Under the pieces are notes generated by a model. That model worked only from the letters and a program-made list of their open reading frames with translations. It made no database searches and had not been told where the DNA came from. DNA of 64,000 nt from Lottia gigantea (lineage: Eukaryota > Mollusca > Gastropoda > Lottiidae), in contig NW_008709715.1 in assembly GCF_000327385.1 (NCBI RefSeq), positions 1,538,752 through 1,602,751 on the forward strand, in the 5' to 3' direction. Every line of letters starts with the position of its first letter. Positions within the stretch are counted from its first letter, which is position 1. Shown in pieces: positions 51,663-63,720 of the stretch. A program made the translations under genes and the position numbers.

Positions 51663-54600
51663 ATGTTTGTTTACTATATCGGTATACCGGCTGCCGTCTT
51701 CTTGACTGTGCGCTTCTTTCGTTTTAAGCAAATTCCCAAGGAAAATGTCGACTCATTTCTTAACTCATTATGGAACAAAGACGAATACAAGAGACCTGGC
51801 ATCATTATGCATAGAGGTGGAGCAATAGAAACGCCAGAGAATACTTTAATAGGAATACAACAGGTATACAGTATTAGAATAAATATCAATTTCTATATTT
51901 TACTATCCAACTTATCGCATTAGATGCCGAGCTTGCGTTGATGAAGTTAGGTCGTGATAATCGGGTACAAAAAGGTCCGTAGGTGATCACCAATTTTATC
52001 ATTAGCTATGTTCTAAAATATGTATGTATGCGCTTATATCTTCGTTGTTGAAAATATTTATATGATATCAAACTGACTACATGTATAGATAATAATAATA
52101 TTCCATTGATTTCATATTTCATTAGTGTCCATGCAAAAACTTAATACTGTTATCAACATGATTGGATTGTGGCGTTTTCTCTTGGAAATCGGCATTTTAT
52201 ATAGGCTTCTGTAGGATAATCTCAAAGAAAATATATTTATAGATAAAATAGAGTAGAAAGTCTTAGAATAATACATATTTCCACCGTGAACTTTGTTTTA
52301 ACTGAAGGCAATTTGTAAACAAAACTCTTGACTATTGTCGATCGAAATGTTAAAGGACAATGTAAAAAAAAAAAAACTTTCAGTAAGTTATGATGAAGAT
52401 GATTTTCCAATTCACTTAAAAATAATTAGAAAAAAATATCGATAACCTTATACTGGCAAGTGAGAAGACAGTATTATGATTTTTCACAACTTGTGTTTGA
52501 AATGAAATTGGGTGGGTCTAAAATTAACATTTTTAATTGTGTCTTATACAAATATTAAGGACAAAGATTGTTATTTCTAGTGCGACCTAAAAAACTAAAT
52601 GGCACAAATTAGGTCACATAGGTTATCAACCCTAGCTTTGTAATTCATTTCGGTCGAACAATGACCAACTTTGACTATATATTCAAAGTCCTAAGTTGTT
52701 CAACCATGACCACGATCATGACGTGGTAAATAATCAAAAGTTTGGCCTACATTCACTCTTCACTGGTTGACCAATCTAATAAAAAATAGATGATATTTTG
52801 TAGTTTCTTCTGATATTTTTCTTCTCTAATGTAATCTAGCAAGTTTTTTACCACAATCCTGTTCCAATTTCGCAGTGTTTCTGTAACATAGAGAATTGTG
52901 GGATAGCGAAACCAAACGTAGAGCAATCTGACAGCCATGTGTCCAAACCACACCCCCATTCGTCGGATCTGTGGTAATACAGTTGAGGAAAATTACGTAT
53001 TCATAGATAAATATTGATCAATCAAAATTGGCCCTGGAATCTTTGTAGGAAAATTTCAGCCAATCAAATTAAACGCAAACGTAAACAAAACAAAAACAGC
53101 ACGTCATTTAATGTTTTGACTAATATGAACGATACAGAATTAAGTAAGATGTTGAAATTAAGCCCAGAGAAAATCAAACCTTTTGGATATTTATTTTAGA
53201 AAGTGGAAAGAATTAATTCTTATCTCTTTAAACGAGTGGCAGCAAATCGATTTTGTGTTTTGTTTTCCCAATCTACCGATCTGATTGGTCAGATTTGAAT
53301 AGCACCAATCTCTTTCCCACGCCCACAAACCGAATTGTAGTGGGCTGAGTTTATAACGGGTTAGTAAGACCATGTCAATACCCGTATTCGGGATACGTTG
53401 TCTGACACTGCTATCAAGAAACAGGTCCTGTGTGACACGATTTGATTGGTAACAAATATCGTCATCAAAACAAGACTTTGAAAGGTTGAATTTTTCATGC
53501 TGGTGATTTTAGCAGCTCTGCTAAATGCTCTTATTTAAAAACAAACATATTAGTAGGCGTATATTGACATTCCTGCCAATTTATAAGTATTTGATTCAGC
53601 AATCAATATTCGACCTTTAGATAGAATCTATTTCGCCCTAAATTTTATTATTTCGTTGATCAAGACGTTATTCTATGTACATGCCAAGAAATAGATATTT
53701 ATGTAACTACCAACTACTATCACAACCAACAACTACGAAGCTTGCATTATCAGCATCCTCTGGAAGCAAACTGTAACTTGTAATCTACCAACCAAGCTTT
53801 TGTATGTATTTCAGGCCAAGAAAGACGGTTGTTGTGCTGTAGAAATTGATTTAGAGTTTACTAAAGATGGTGTAGGTGTTTTATTACATGATGATACGGT
53901 AGATAGAACTTCAAATGGTACTGGTAAAGTATCAGACTACACTTTCCAACAACTACAAACATTAGATGTTGCAGCTAAACATCCGAACAGGTTATTGGAA
54001 CGACATCGTTTAGTATTTATTAGTCCGACACATCTGTCTCTATTACAGCCTCTGATAGTTATTGTCAAATGACATAAAAATCATAGGTTGACTCGGAAGG
54101 AGTAGTGCTACAGCATGAAACGTAGTATACATGGCATTTCCTGATACTAACAGTAGCAGCATTGTTTCTTTACAAATCAACCGACGCTGATTGGGTGATT
54201 TAAGACTTTGGAAAGTAAAAACAGAGACTCCACCTTTGTCTTCTTTGGAAGATGAGAGGTGGGGCGTTTCCACTACATATACTGTCCTTTGTCTTTGGCA
54301 CGAAGTGGTGAACCAAACACTCATCTTGGGTTAGGAAAATGGCCCGACCTGCTTCAAAAAATGCCAAGTTTTCCTGTGGCATGACCAGCATGAGTCCTTT
54401 TGATCAAAGAAGTGTCTCTGGTTCTATTTTTTCTCGACTCACTCAAACAGCGTCAGTTGATCTAATATGAAACAATGTTGCTAGTATAGGGGAATTTAAT
54501 GTATTCCAAGTTTCTTTGCTGTATAACATCATCCGAGTCAGCTTAAGAACTTTTCAGACCACTCCAAGTATTTATATATGGTGGTGATAGCGGAGGGGAT

Positions 54601-57600
54601 GATTCGACTCATTGACATGACTTACAAAATTTTCTAAGATTCTATTCATAAAGCAAATAAATGTCTTGTTACATTAACTGAGCCGAAAGGGTTGTGTGGC
54701 TTTGATAATTGTTATATTAACGTAAAGCCTAAAAGTGCGGTTGTACCAAACAAAGCTGGCAAGCTTTTGCCTGATATAATGCTCTTGTTTTATATTTTGA
54801 TAATTTGACTTACTGCCAACAACTAGGCTCTTAACCATGGGTAAACATTTCCTGCTTGGGTATATTTAATTCAATTGAATTCATTTAATTTAATTGAAAA
54901 TTGATCTGAATAAAGGTTGTGTGTTAAAAGCTTGGATGAATACTAAACATATATGTGTATTGTGTCGGCCTTATAATTGCTTTCATTGGCTATAATTTTA
55001 ATAATAAACACATTAAAATCAGAATAAAATCAAAACTAATCAATGAGTCAATGAGAAAATCCCCGAAAATTTTGATTTTTAAACTTCCTGCTAATATCGT
55101 GTGAAAACACGAGTAATCTTTTTATTGTGCTAACAAGCTGATTTTAACAATTTTACGAAGATGAAAAAACTATCAATATCTCATTATATCTGCATCTACA
55201 TACAAAAGTTTTATGAAAATCGAAAAAAAACTCTATTCTACTCGGCTAAATTCTGAAGAAATGAATATGTAGTTTTTTCCTATATCCTGTTAAACAGAAG
55301 CAACACCGTTTTATATCTTGAATTTGAATTAAATACTGATCATTTCATTGATTCTGATTTCAGTAAAAAGCTAGGACCTCATAAAGTTCCAACTTTAGAA
55401 GAGAGTTTAGATTTGTGTTTGAAGTTAAATTTGAAAATATTTATCGACTGCAAAGGTAAAGCGAAAGAGGTAAGTTCTACAATGGAAAGAAATAAAGTAT
55501 GATCTACAATGAAATGAAATCAGTTGATATGCAGACAGTATATAAGACCTTGACCTACATAATAGATGGATCATACCTTAATTCTGAGTACACATGTACA
55601 TGTAATTAAATTCTAATATATTTGAATATTAAATTATTATCTACTAAGTTACGCCACTATTGCAAAAGTTTTCATTGAAAAAAAATTATTTAATGCATTT
55701 TTTTGTTTTGCTGAGTTAACACATGTTATCTGTATTGTGACTTTTCATGCCTTTTAATCGCTATCATTAGTCAAGTCATTATTTTTTTATATACATTTTC
55801 ATGACTACTCAAAGATTAATTAAAGACGTGGTCAGGGGAAATACAGAAAGTAAAATCATACTCCCTTTAAAGGTTGAATTAACCAAAATTATGTTGATTT
55901 TCTCCTTGCTTTTCTTCTCCATTTTCCTGATTTCTATTTTAGACTGCCGAGCTGATCTCCAGATTATATAAGGAAAAACCAGAACTTTATAAAACAGCTG
56001 TAGTGTGTTCATTCTATCCAAGAGTTATATATGAAGTTAGTTTATCGATATTTTATTTAGGATTTATTAAGGGTCAAAGAGTCGGTTGAACGACAGCGAT
56101 CTAACCCATGATTAACAAGGTCCATATTCTTGTTATTATGTTTGACTATGTAGGCCTAGATTCACTAAAAGAAAAGACTTATTATATATTACTTTCACGT
56201 GTCGTTACCTTGACTGATGCTAATGCAACATAATTATGAGACCTAAAATATGGAAATCCTTAATGAAAACTGTTCTGAATATAGTATAGGCCTCATATTA
56301 ATACAGAATGGGCGTTGTTAATTGCAGGGCTAGGAGTGCTGTTATTATCCGTGTCAATTAGGACCTACATATACAAGCTGAGATATTCTCAACTTCCATC
56401 ATTTCAAAATGTCGCCACTTTCGACGTTCGTTTGGAGAGTTCTTTAAAGAATCAAAACAAAACTACCAACGTTATTAACTGCATTTAAATGGTATTTTTG
56501 GACCAACTTGGAACATTTAGTTTTTAGTTATGACCTACATTGAAATATACAATATCTAAAAATTCCTGCATAAGTTATCTGCTTTGAAGTGGAAAATTTA
56601 TAACGATTTGTAAAGAATACTTGCCATTGAGATAATAAAAAAAGGTTGCAAATTGCCTCCCTTGAAGCAGTAGCCTACAATAGTAAATATGTTACCTGCC
56701 TTTTAAGGACCAATGGTGGAAGCCTAGTATAGTCTCCAGCACATCGAACAGGCAATTTTATTCGGTGCATTTGCTTCTTTCCAATTCGCAACATTATCTT
56801 AACGCTGTTAACAAATAGCTCAGAAGCTGTGCCTTTGCAGTAGTCATTCAACGGCAGTTATTTATTTCCAATGAGTGAAAATCTTACCCTAAAATTTCTT
56901 TCTTTCTATCATTCTTTTATTTTTATGCCGTTTTTGTATTTAGGTAAGGAAAAAAGATTTAGCTATTATGACAGCGCTGACTTACAGAGCAAGATTCGTC
57001 AGTTCAACTTCCTCTGACCCTGGTGCTCCACCACGATTTACTGGAATTAAACAAAAAACAGCTTATGCAGCAGATTATGTGGCTGATTTTGCCCATGCAT
57101 TTGTATTGTGGTATATTTTTGGAAACTCATTTTTTCTTCTGAATAAAGATCTGATATCGAAGTGAGTAAAATTTTGAAATTGTTACTTTAACATATCTCT
57201 TTCCCAGTCTGTCTGCTTTCGGCTCAATACTATTATCTGTTTCAAGCTAATTTGTCATATAGTTAGTGTAACTATTGCAGACTTTGGAATGTAATAATCT
57301 CAATGAAATTGGATTTCTAAATAGAAGTCATTTTATATTGATTTTTTCAATCACTCAATAATATATAGAACGTTACACTTATTACTTTTTGTCGATTAAA
57401 TGTCATTGCATAAAACAATCATTTTAAAGGAACTGTACATTTGAAGTCGTTATAGTTTTAGAATAATATATCATATGATGAACATGTTTATTGGTCCCAT
57501 CCAAACGACTAGACGCTTTTTCCATGCTAGCCCCTCTTACCTGCATCACTGACGGGGAGACCGAGTTGAAAAATCCGAAGGTATTATCTCGACCTATGCC

Positions 57601-57837
57601 GTGATTGAACCCTGGTCCCTGAGGTTAGCGAGCAAGCATCTAACTCACTGAGCCACCGCTTTTAGAAATATGAGAGACACTGTTGTTAAATTTACTTTCA
57701 GAGAAATGATGAATAGATGGGAGAAGAATAATGTACATGTTATAGCATGGACTGTAAATAATCCAGTTGAAAAAGACTATTTATTAAAATCTTTAGACTG
57801 TCCTATTATAACTGATGGTGTTAATTCAAAACATTAA
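51663..57837 (+). CDS. GDE1: glycerophosphodiester phosphodiesterase 1 (GDE1/MIR16)
   Basis: Six exons join in frame: 51663-51863, 53815-53990, 55364-55469, 55943-56035, 56944-57161, 57702-57837; 309 residues (human 331). An N-terminal membrane segment (about 2-19) leads into a GDPD TIM barrel. Catalytic and metal-binding residues: His50-Arg51 in MHRGG, Glu77 and Asp79 in VEIDLEFTKDG, and His92 in LLHDDTVDRTSNGTG. Later blocks PTLEESLDLCLKLNLKIFID, AVVCSFYPRVIYEV and VIAWTVNNPVEKDYL align with the GDE1 subfamily, and the second hydrophobic stretch FVLWYIFGNSFFLLNKDLIS is characteristic of GDE1 rather than of GDPD1/4. The enzyme cleaves glycerophosphodiesters (such as glycerophosphoinositol and glycerophospho-N-acylethanolamines) to glycerol-3-phosphate and an alcohol. 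Confidence 0.95.
51864..53814. other. GDE1 intron 1
   Basis: Long intron with scattered open frames and no supported gene. Segments such as 53240-53400 look repeat-derived but could not be classified. Confidence 0.4.
53991..55363. other. GDE1 intron 2
   Basis: Open frames on the minus strand at 54043-54391 have no recognisable domain. Nothing further is supported. Confidence 0.4.
57478..57660 (-). mobile_element. tRNA-derived SINE in the last GDE1 intron
   Basis: Read on the minus strand the head is GCGGTGGCTCAGTGAGTTAG (A-box-like), followed by CAGGGTTCAATCACGG (B box). The body ends GTCGTTTGGATGGGACCAAT-AAAC, like the conserved central part of molluscan SINEs. Same broad family as 41087-41430, in opposite orientation. 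It ends 40 bp before the last GDE1 exon. Confidence 0.65.
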
Positions 57838-58397
57838 TCTATTTTTCATCTCATTGTTGCTCTTGCATATTCAATTTCTCTGCGTGGTCCAGCTTTTAAC
57901 AAGAGCCACGAGATATTCCTTCTAAGGGCAGTCTACAACATGCATTACCATAGATTGCGATCAGTTGTTAATTGAACGGAGATTGCAAGTATGTTGCTAG
58001 TGGTCGGTCATTGCAATGACATTGCTCGTAAAATGTAGGTTCAAAGGGATACAAACATCGCATACAAATAATCCGCATTATAGATAATTTCATACATTTA
58101 TTCTTTAAAAAATACTGTCAATGTAACTGTCATTTCACCTCATTTTGTGTGTCTGTAATCGAATCTTGACAAAGCTTTGTATAAAAAACATATTTGTATT
58201 ATCGTAACATATTTTATTACATTGTCTTGTAACTAGATGTCTATCCATTAACAACTCTCCAGAAAGTACTTTGTGATTATGATTTATTTCATAAACATTT
58301 TATCTACGCATTTTTGTCATTATTTTTGTGTTATTTCCCCATGGTCGTACCCAGATTCTTCCCGACAGGAAGAAAGTCAAATGCACTAAAACTCTCT
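57838..58397. other. convergent 3' ends of GDE1 and the glutathione peroxidase
   Basis: No coding sequence. On the minus strand AATAAA occurs at 58102-58097, past the SECIS, a plausible polyadenylation signal for the peroxidase. On the plus strand, AATAAA for GDE1 occurs at 58414-58419. Confidence 0.5.
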
Positions 58398-58467
58398 ACC
58401 CAGGATTCTTATCAATAAACAACCACCAGTAATTCCTGTTTTAGTTGTTTACATCATACTATCTGGT
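58398..58467 (-). promoter_or_regulatory. SECIS element, type II
   Basis: In the 3' UTR of the glutathione peroxidase, about 230 nt past the stop, the minus strand folds as a canonical SECIS. Lower helix ACCAG with CTGGGT; the non-Watson-Crick core is ATGA (58457-58454) opposite TTGAT (TGAT at 58414-58411), giving the tandem G.A pairs; upper helix TAAACAAC with GTTGTTTA, perfectly paired; then an unpaired AAAA, a mini-stem CAG/CTG and a six-base loop, which defines type II. The spacing of core to unpaired adenines (about 11 nt) is standard. It recruits SBP2 and the selenocysteine elongation factor to recode UGA. Confidence 0.92.
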
Positions 58468-58698
58468 GACCATTGAAAAATGAAATCGGGTATATCCTCT
58501 CTAATTGATCGAAATAATTAAAATACGACTGAAACGTATAAACCATAAAAAATTAACATATACAGATATTTCCTTCAGATTGATAAATTCCTAACAGATC
58601 GAGATGTTGCGTTTCGTGATTTTTGTGGTTACTGCACTCGTAATTATCTGTAAAACCACAGAACGAAACTTCTGCAGATTACGTAAATCTTGTCTAAA

Positions 58699-60020
58699 CT
58701 AATATTGTTCAATGACACTTTCATGTCCGCCATAATGTAAGGTATTTTCATGTCTTGAATGAACATTAAATGGCACTGTTAAATATTTCTCAATGTCTTC
58801 AACTAAATTCATAGGATCCGTGTTGGGATTAAACCTTTTTCTGGTCATTCCCGATCTATCCACTAGGAAGGTTTCATAGTTCCAACTAATATCTCCAACT
58901 CTGATAGGTGAATAGAATAAGTTAGATTCGTATGTATTTTGAGTTTGTGGGCAGTATTTCTGAAAGGTATAAGTATTATCTTAGTTAGGGACACAAACTT
59001 ATTACATTTGAGAATGTTACATATAGAAGGATTGTTCCTATATTGAACATAAGACACGTTCCATGCAGCGGACGAAATATGGTTAAGAGAACCATTTTCG
59101 AATGGAGCACATCGTTGAAAAGCTATAATAGTTCTGGAGAATCTGAACTTTCTATGCAATCTGAGTTATAGAAAATTCGACAATGGCTCATTCCACTTTC
59201 CCTTTATAAAAGATAAAAAACTAGTAGACTAATGCTACTGCGCCAGTACAGTTCATCCCAATGCGGAGCACAATATTAGTTTTCATTGATATGAAATACC
59301 CTGATATACCAAATGATTATTCTGGCCTGCATACATCTAACTAAGACGTCGGTATCTCACCTTTAAATAAGTATACAATGGTTCTTCTGTCTGACCATTG
59401 ACTTGTATTTTGTGGAACATCTGAAAGTTTGGAACAAAGCCACCACCAGGACGAACATATCTGATAGCATTCATAATCTCTGTACCATTAGCGCCTGGTT
59501 CCAACTAAAATTGATATAACATTTTGTTTCGTGGTTGATTTGTGAAAAAGAATGTCATTATGACATGGATGACAACTGAGAAGCCATTCCTTAAAGAATT
59601 GTACTATTTGCCATTATTGATCTCTATCAGTTGAAAAGAATTTTGTAATAATGCAATTCTTTGTCATAGTATACGCGAAAAGAATTGCTTTAGGACATAA
59701 GAATAAAATATAGATAGACTTACCAGATTAAATTGATTACAAGGGAATCCTAGAATTTGGAATCCCCTGGACCCATACATAGTCTGTAGTGCATTTAGAC
59801 CATGGTAATGGGTGGCTAAACCTCAGTAAGTCGCAACATTTACTATTAATATAACATCACCTCGATATTTACTTAATGTTATATTCCCCTTCTCATAGAT
59901 ATCAGGAATACTAAAGTCGTAAATGGTACTAGTAGATTCAGGATGACAGTCGACTCCCTCACCCTGGCTACCCTGAAGGCCAATGCAGGCCGGCAGTAGT
60001 ACCGACAACAGCGAATTCAT
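58699..60020 (-). CDS. GPX3: secreted selenocysteine glutathione peroxidase
   Basis: Three exons, 60020-59724, 59504-59361 and 58959-58699, all in phase 0; 233 residues counting selenocysteine. Residues 1 to about 20 are a signal peptide ([20 protein letters not shown]). The active-site motif is NVATY-Sec-GLATHY with UGA at 59825-59823 (Sec66), followed by [23 protein letters not shown] and WNYETFLVD, with catalytic Trp173-Asn174. The enzyme reduces hydroperoxides with glutathione or thioredoxin; the secreted form and the [10 protein letters not shown] block point to the GPX3/5/6 (and GPX1/2) clade rather than GPX4. Oddity: the usual catalytic Gln in FGxQEPG is Leu (Leu100), at the exon 1/2 junction. 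The symbol is by similarity; invertebrate GPX1/3 types are not strict orthologues of one human gene. Confidence 0.93.
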
Positions 60021-61025
60021 TTCAGGTGGACTAAAATCATCGACAATATTTGTATCTTATATACATGTAGCCTAGTAGTTTCAGATATTTTCAATCTTAA
60101 AGGGATTTTGCCTCTAGCTTTCTGGTACTGAAATATAAAATCGATGGGGCTTAACCACAAAGCAGTTCATTGTCGTAAAAGAATTGTTAGCTGTAGAATC
60201 ATCGTACTCTGTCTTATACTCTTATTTTAGGAGGTTGTGGCATTATCGTAGAATGTCTTCGTGGAATGTCTTGAGCATCGTTCCAGAATAAGTATACATT
60301 ACTTTAGAAAAGAAATATTGTTCTTTTTTTTTAAATGATCCCACTTTAAAACACCTTTATAAACATGTGACTTACTCAGTAAAAGATTAAGATAAAAGAA
60401 AAGTCATGATTGCTATGTCATTCATCTTGTGATGAAGAATTCTTTATCTTAATAGATACATTTCGTCTTACAATCTACATCTTAATTGTTATCAGTTTCG
60501 ATATCTTTAGAAAACAAAATTATCTCATTCGTTTGACTCACTTTGAATTCTTTTGACCTTCACCCTTCCCTGAAATTGGTAAATTTCGTCTGATGACTTC
60601 GTGGGAAACACCCCATATTCTTTATCATGTCCAAGCGAGTGTAGCCAAATAATGGGTTTGGGTCTGGTATACAGCTTTTTTAACTCCGCTTATTCACTTT
60701 TCATCTCTACAGAATTTGTAGTTTACATGTGACAATATTGACATTGAAGTCATTTTATTGATTGTTTCTTTTTCTAGGTAGTGATAATCAAATTTTGATG
60801 CTCAAGGAAATCGCATTTGAATAATTCCACCATTCCCCCATTGCCCCTCCTTATAAAACACTTATATCTCTCATGTCATGTTCTCAGTCATTCAAATCAA
60901 ACATAACGGTCGTAGCCCTTTTTCAAATGTTTGCGGTATCTAGTCTAGACTCAATCTTATTAACTTAAGTCCGGCGCACACACGTGCCATCTGCTCAGGC
61001 AGGATTCATTCATGCACGTCTCCTT
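60021..61025. other. upstream of the glutathione peroxidase, no gene seen
   Basis: Presumably holds the peroxidase promoter. No regulatory motif stands out enough to annotate. Confidence 0.35.
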
Positions 61026-61151
61026 AAGGCGATAGATTCCGTGTGCGTAGTTGAAAATCATTTGATAAAATCAGCCACGTTTGATTTTCAACTTTTTGCC
61101 ACGAATGACCAAAATCTTACATAAATTTACCCGTACACGGATTCTGCCTAA
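61026..61151. mobile_element. small fold-back element
   Basis: Perfect 12-bp arms AGTTGAAAATCA (61049-61060) and TGATTTTCAACT (61082-61093) around a 21-bp spacer, with outer imperfect arms GATTCCGTGTGCG and CGTACACGGATTC. The nested inverted repeats suggest a tiny MITE or fold-back transposon. Confidence 0.5.
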
Positions 61152-62723
61152 TGTATAATTGGATAACCAATAGTCAAAATATAACATTAACTGCAAATGT
61201 AAGTGTCAGAATTATCTCCCAAAGTGTCGAAATTTCTAAGCCTACATATCACTTGACAAATCACTACTATATATCGGAAGTAAAGAGTCTCGCCCAAGAA
61301 CACACAACGGAATTTCACCATTCGTTACCGAGTCAGATTCAGCTTACGGAAAACTGCCGAGGATAGCCGAATGATCTAAATTATGACAATGAATTGCGAA
61401 ATAGCGAAACCCAAAGTAGACGAAATGATGACAAATTATAAGAGGGCCGAGACCTGCTTGTAAATGGAGAGTGGTGCGTGATTGATTGCTAAAATTACTT
61501 GTGACGTCACCAGGTACGCGACTTTGGTATAAATATCGTTAGATTACATTGGAAATCGAAAAAAAAAATTAATGAAACGAATTTGTAATGTAATTTTAAT
61601 TAGAATGTTCTAAACAGTTCTCAGTAACTAATGCATAGGTTATAAAGATCATAGTTAATGTTCGCTTGATTCCAATGTTCTCGCTTTTTTTACAATTTTT
61701 GTGTCACTCATTATTTTATTAACTTGATGACATTTTTTTCTTCTGTTCTGTACCATGACTTAAATTATCTTATAATCTTTTTAAGTAACAAATTGATTTC
61801 CTATAGAGCATTAAATAATTAATGTTCAAAAACATATTTACATACCGTGCATGACGTTTTTCTGTTGTAGTCGGAATTGATTTTCAATGGAAATAAAAAT
61901 AAGCATAGAATGAGAGGTTTCTAATGAATTAAATTAAAATGCAGTCGATCTATAAATATGAAGATATTTATTTCTTGGCTGACATATTGCCAGATTGCGT
62001 ATCTATCCAGTGTCAAATTTTTCTAATCTGGATTAGTGCACAGCACCTTGACTATGAGATATAGATTGTCCAAATTATCAACCAGTGTAAAATCTATCAA
62101 ATATTGCTTGATAAAAACTTTTCCATCCTAAACGTTTGAAACCATTGACAAATGGTGAAAAGATGATTTCGGTTCAAGCATTTTGATCTTTGAGACTTTT
62201 TGAGTAGTTTGGATTAGTAAAACCGCCCTGGAATCATAGAACAGTATACAGTTCTATGCTGGAATGGTTTGATTGAATCTATTGGAAGAACTCTGTATAA
62301 AAAGTATTTATTAATAATATTGAAACATAGCACGACTGATTTGAAACAGTTGAATTCACCGCTCAATATGTTTGAATGTATAACGAGTCATCATAGTACA
62401 ATGATTTCAATAAGTAGAATAAATGAATTTAACTAGCACAGAGTTAGAATTAAGCAAACATTGATTATTGTTTATCAGTAAACAATATCTACTTGATTAG
62501 TATTATAATTGAGTAGCGCAAATAATCATATCAATTTTCATTCGTTTGGAATATAATATCGATTTCCATTTCTAATTAATAGTCTGAGGCTTGGTTTCAA
62601 AAAAAGTTTAAACAGAATTCAATACACCAACCTATTGACTTTGCCACGGTATACTGAGAATTTTTAATTTTGAAAGTGATGGTAAAGTTGAAATCGATGT
62701 TTTCATCTCTATCACAGCATTGT
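61152..62723. other. intergenic, no gene seen
   Basis: One short open frame (61151-61366, plus) has no recognisable product. Confidence 0.4.
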
Positions 62724-63613
62724 CGATTACGATATTTTCTGTTTATACCTCTATTACGATAGTCTCAGTTTATACCTCTATTATAATGGTCTCAGTTTAT
62801 ACTTACATTACAGTATTCTCAGTTTATACCTTTATTACAATAGTCTCAGTTTATACCTCTATTACAATAGTCTCAGTTTATACTTCTATTACAATAGTCT
62901 CAGTTTATATCTCTATTACAATAGTCTCAGTTTAAATCTCTATTATATTGGTCTCAGTTTATACCTACATTACAGTATTCTCAGTTTATACCTCTATAAC
63001 AGTATTCTCAGTTTATACTTCTATTACAATAGTCCCAGTTTATACCTCTATTACAATAGTCTAAGTTTATACCTCTATTACAATAGTCTCAGTTTATACC
63101 TCTATTATATTGGTCTCAGTTTATACCTCTATTAAAATAGTCTCAGTTTATACCTCTATTACAATAGTCTAAGTTTATACCTCTATTACAATAGTCTCAG
63201 TTTATACTTCTATTACAATAGTCTCAGTTCATACCTCTATTACAATAGTCTCAGTTTATACCTGTATTATAATGGTCTCAGTTCATACCTCTATTACAAT
63301 AGTCTCAGTTCATACCCCTATTACAATAGTCTCAGTTTATACCTGTATTATAATGGTCTCAGTTCATACCTCTATTACAATAGTCTCAGTTCATACCTCT
63401 ATTACAATAGTCTCAGTTTATACCTCTATTATAATAGTCTCAGTTCATACCTCTATTATAATAGTCTCAGTTTATACCTCTATTACAATAGTCTCAGTTC
63501 ATACCTCTATTATAATGGTCTCAGTTTATACCTCTATTACAAAAGTCTCAGTTTACACCTCTATTACAATAGTCTTAGTTTATACCTCTATTATAATAGT
63601 CTCAGTTCATACC
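62724..63613. repeat. 27-bp minisatellite, about 33 copies
   Basis: Head-to-tail units of TCTCAGTTTATACCTCTATT-ACAATAG with base substitutions. As the unit is 27 bp, long frames of a nine-residue repeat (ITIVSVYTS) stay open on the plus strand (62720-62935, 63272-63730); these are not supported as genes. Confidence 0.93.
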
Positions 63614-63707
63614 AAAACTGCACATACCACAGATTATCTGACATCATTACCTCTTATACTTAGCGTGTCGCTATTGTTTAAACGTAAAATGACGCATCTT
63701 CGCCCAA

Positions 63708-63720
63708 CCGGAAATGACGT
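63708..63720 (+). promoter_or_regulatory. composite ETS/CRE-like site
   Basis: CCGGAAATGACGT joins an ETS core (CCGGAA) to a CRE half (TGACGT), with another TGACGCA about 20 bp upstream and ACTTCCGG at the very end of the window (63993-64000). Such clusters mark housekeeping promoters; the gene would lie beyond the window. Confidence 0.3.

Noticed and set aside
53014-54391. Open frames in GDE1 introns 1 and 2 as nested genes
   Set aside because: They lack recognisable domains and splice partners; the best-supported coding sequence here is the GDE1 exon at 53815-53990.
59823-59825. In-frame TGA in the glutathione peroxidase as a sign of a pseudogene
   Set aside because: It is at the selenocysteine position, the frame is otherwise intact over three exons, and a SECIS is present downstream.
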